In this document: piece after piece, positions 12,799 to 13,779 of the stretch
Layout: each line of letters begins with the position of its first letter
How positions within the stretch are numbered: position 1 is the stretch's first letter
The notes under the pieces: model-generated
Told to the model about the DNA's origin: nothing
The model's input: the letters and a program-made list of their open reading frames with translations, nothing else
Databases searched by the model: none
Made by a program: the position numbers and the translations under genes
Source of the DNA: Actinomycetes bacterium
GTDB taxonomy: Bacteria > Actinomycetota > Acidimicrobiia > Acidimicrobiales > RAAP-2
DNA length: 13,779 nt
Reading direction: 5' to 3'
Assembly: GCA_021799915.1 (NCBI GenBank)
Contig: JAJYZN010000038.1
Location: forward strand, 1-13,779

Positions 12799-13779
12799 AT
12801 GGGGAGTCCCTTCGAGACGTTCACGAGTGCCCGGGCCACCGCCGCAGCAATCCGTTCGCGGGAGGTGAGCCCACTCGAAGTGCTCGACGCCTGTCTGGCT
12901 CGCGTTGATGCAGTCAACGACCGGATCAACGCCGTGATCTGGCGGAACGACGAGGAGGCCCGTGTATCCGCCACGAGGGCGACCCAGGAGGTCGTCGACG
13001 CGTCGGATCCAGCGGGCCTTCCCCCCTTCCATGGCGTTCCGATCCCCATCAAAGACCTGACGGCCGTCGCCGGGTGGCCGGTGACCTACGGATCGTGGGC
13101 GGCTCCGGAGAGCCCGTCGGACGAGAGCGAGCTGATCGTCGAAGCCTTTCGGCGCGCCGGCTTCGTGCTTTGCGGGCGCACCAACACCCCGGAGTTCGGT
13201 CCCATCACGGTGGCCGAGAACGACCGCTACGGGATCACCCGGAATCCCTGGGACCTCGATCGCACTCCCGGCGGGTCGTCCGGAGGAGCGGGAGCCGCCG
13301 TTGCGGGTGGGCTCTTCCCCGTCGCCCACGGGAACGACGGCGGAGGTTCGATCCGCATTCCGGCTTCCTGCTGCGGGCTGGTCGGACTCAAGGTCAGCCG
13401 GGGACGGATTCCGACGCTCGTGAGCAGCTGGGAGGGAGGTTCCGTCGAAGGCGTCGTCACCCACGACGTCGCCGACACCGCAGCGATTCTGGATGTCACC
13501 TGCGGACCTGACCCGGGGCAGTGGTACAACGCACCGAGGCCGGATCGGCCCTTCCTGGAGGAGGTTGGCTCCGACCCCGGACGACTTCGCATCGCCATGG
13601 TCGATCGGGCACCGTTCGGCCTTCCTCTTGATGCCGCCTGCGTCGAGGCCACGAAGGCGACGGCCACCACGTTGGAGCGGCTCGGCCATCAAGTCGAGGT
13701 CATCGAGTTCACCATCGCCGATGAGTTCGTCGCGTCCTTCCTCAACGTCGTGAACTCCAGCCTCGCCGACTACGACGTG
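12799..13779 (+). CDS. Amidase-signature family enzyme (3'-truncated by window end)
   Basis: The frame runs from ATG 12799 to the last base, 327 codons without a stop; the full family length is about 450-500. The amidase-signature triad is complete: K85 in [10 protein letters not shown], the cis-Ser S160 in [11 protein letters not shown], and nucleophile S184 in [13 protein letters not shown]. The 24-residue spacing of the two serines matches the family. Other family blocks are present, such as the N-terminal [17 protein letters not shown] and GRTNTPEFG (127-135). It hydrolyses a C-N amide bond in a small or peptide-like substrate, releasing ammonia or amine. It is not obviously GatA, since no gatB/gatC context is seen. 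Family members include nylon-oligomer and aryl-amide hydrolases, so a xenobiotic role is possible but not shown. An alternative GTG start lies at 12790; the -10 spacing favours ATG. Confidence 0.93.
   Translation, partial: MGSPFETFTSARATAAAIRSREVSPLEVLDACLARVDAVNDRINAVIWRNDEEARVSATRATQEVVDASDPAGLPPFHGVPIPIKDLTAVAGWPVTYGSWAAPESPSDESELIVEAFRRAGFVLCGRTNTPEFGPITVAENDRYGITRNPWDLDRTPGGSSGGAGAAVAGGLFPVAHGNDGGGSIRIPASCCGLVGLKVSRGRIPTLVSSWEGGSVEGVVTHDVADTAAILDVTCGPDPGQWYNAPRPDRPFLEEVGSDPGRLRIAMVDRAPFGLPLDAACVEATKATATTLERLGHQVEVIEFTIADEFVASFLNVVNSSLADYDV

Noticed and set aside
12778..13692. Minus-strand open frame of about 300 codons opposite the amidase
   Set aside because: The plus strand holds a complete Lys-Ser-Ser amidase triad; the antisense product is Arg/Gly/Asp-rich without motifs.

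Overview
This 13.8-kb window is high-GC bacterial DNA. The gene content and style suggest an actinomycete-like organism, possibly Acidimicrobiia: crotonases, PaaI-type thioesterase, HSL-type esterase, GTG/TTG starts, TANNNT boxes directly in front of start codons, and Thr/Pro-rich extracytoplasmic tails. That assignment is an inference from style and was not tested by any search. I see no rRNA, convincing tRNA, insertion sequence, integrase or CRISPR array. The region reads as ordinary chromosome rich in small-molecule and acyl-CoA metabolism.

Layout. At 1-1440 (+) lie the C-terminal part of a FAD-dependent oxidoreductase and a hotdog thioesterase whose natural N-terminus seems to begin at an ATC codon. 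At 1441-2496 (+) a GC-rich non-coding gap precedes a secreted DUF6636-like protein whose signal peptide and mature domain are in different frames. At 2631-4203 (-) a crotonase and a PhyH-type dioxygenase form a tight two-gene operon, divergent from an MFS transporter (4467-6251, +) that carries an extra extracytoplasmic domain. At 6252-6673 a 422-bp gap holds strong nested inverted repeats. At 6674-9146 (+) come a secreted IPT-like protein ending in two 84-residue repeats, then an ECF sigma factor fused to a zinc-binding segment, a membrane helix and a Thr/Pro-rich tail. At 9262-11084 (+) there are two unrelated alpha/beta hydrolases. At 11169-12642 (-) there are a GNAT acetyltransferase and a second crotonase. 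At 12799-13779 (+) an amidase-signature enzyme runs off the right edge.

How it may fit together. The crotonases, thioesterase, PhyH dioxygenase, FAD oxidoreductase, MFS transporter, two hydrolases and amidase would suit uptake and stepwise breakdown of an organic (carboxylic acid, ester, amide or halogenated) substrate, but no single pathway is demonstrated. The most unusual part is 6674-9146. There a sigma factor that appears to be physically attached to the membrane sits just downstream of a secreted repeat protein, which would fit a one-protein surface-sensing switch. A second recurring feature is a TANNNT hexamer exactly 7 nt before the ATG of three genes, and 6 nt before the suspected ATC start of a fourth, which points to leaderless transcription.
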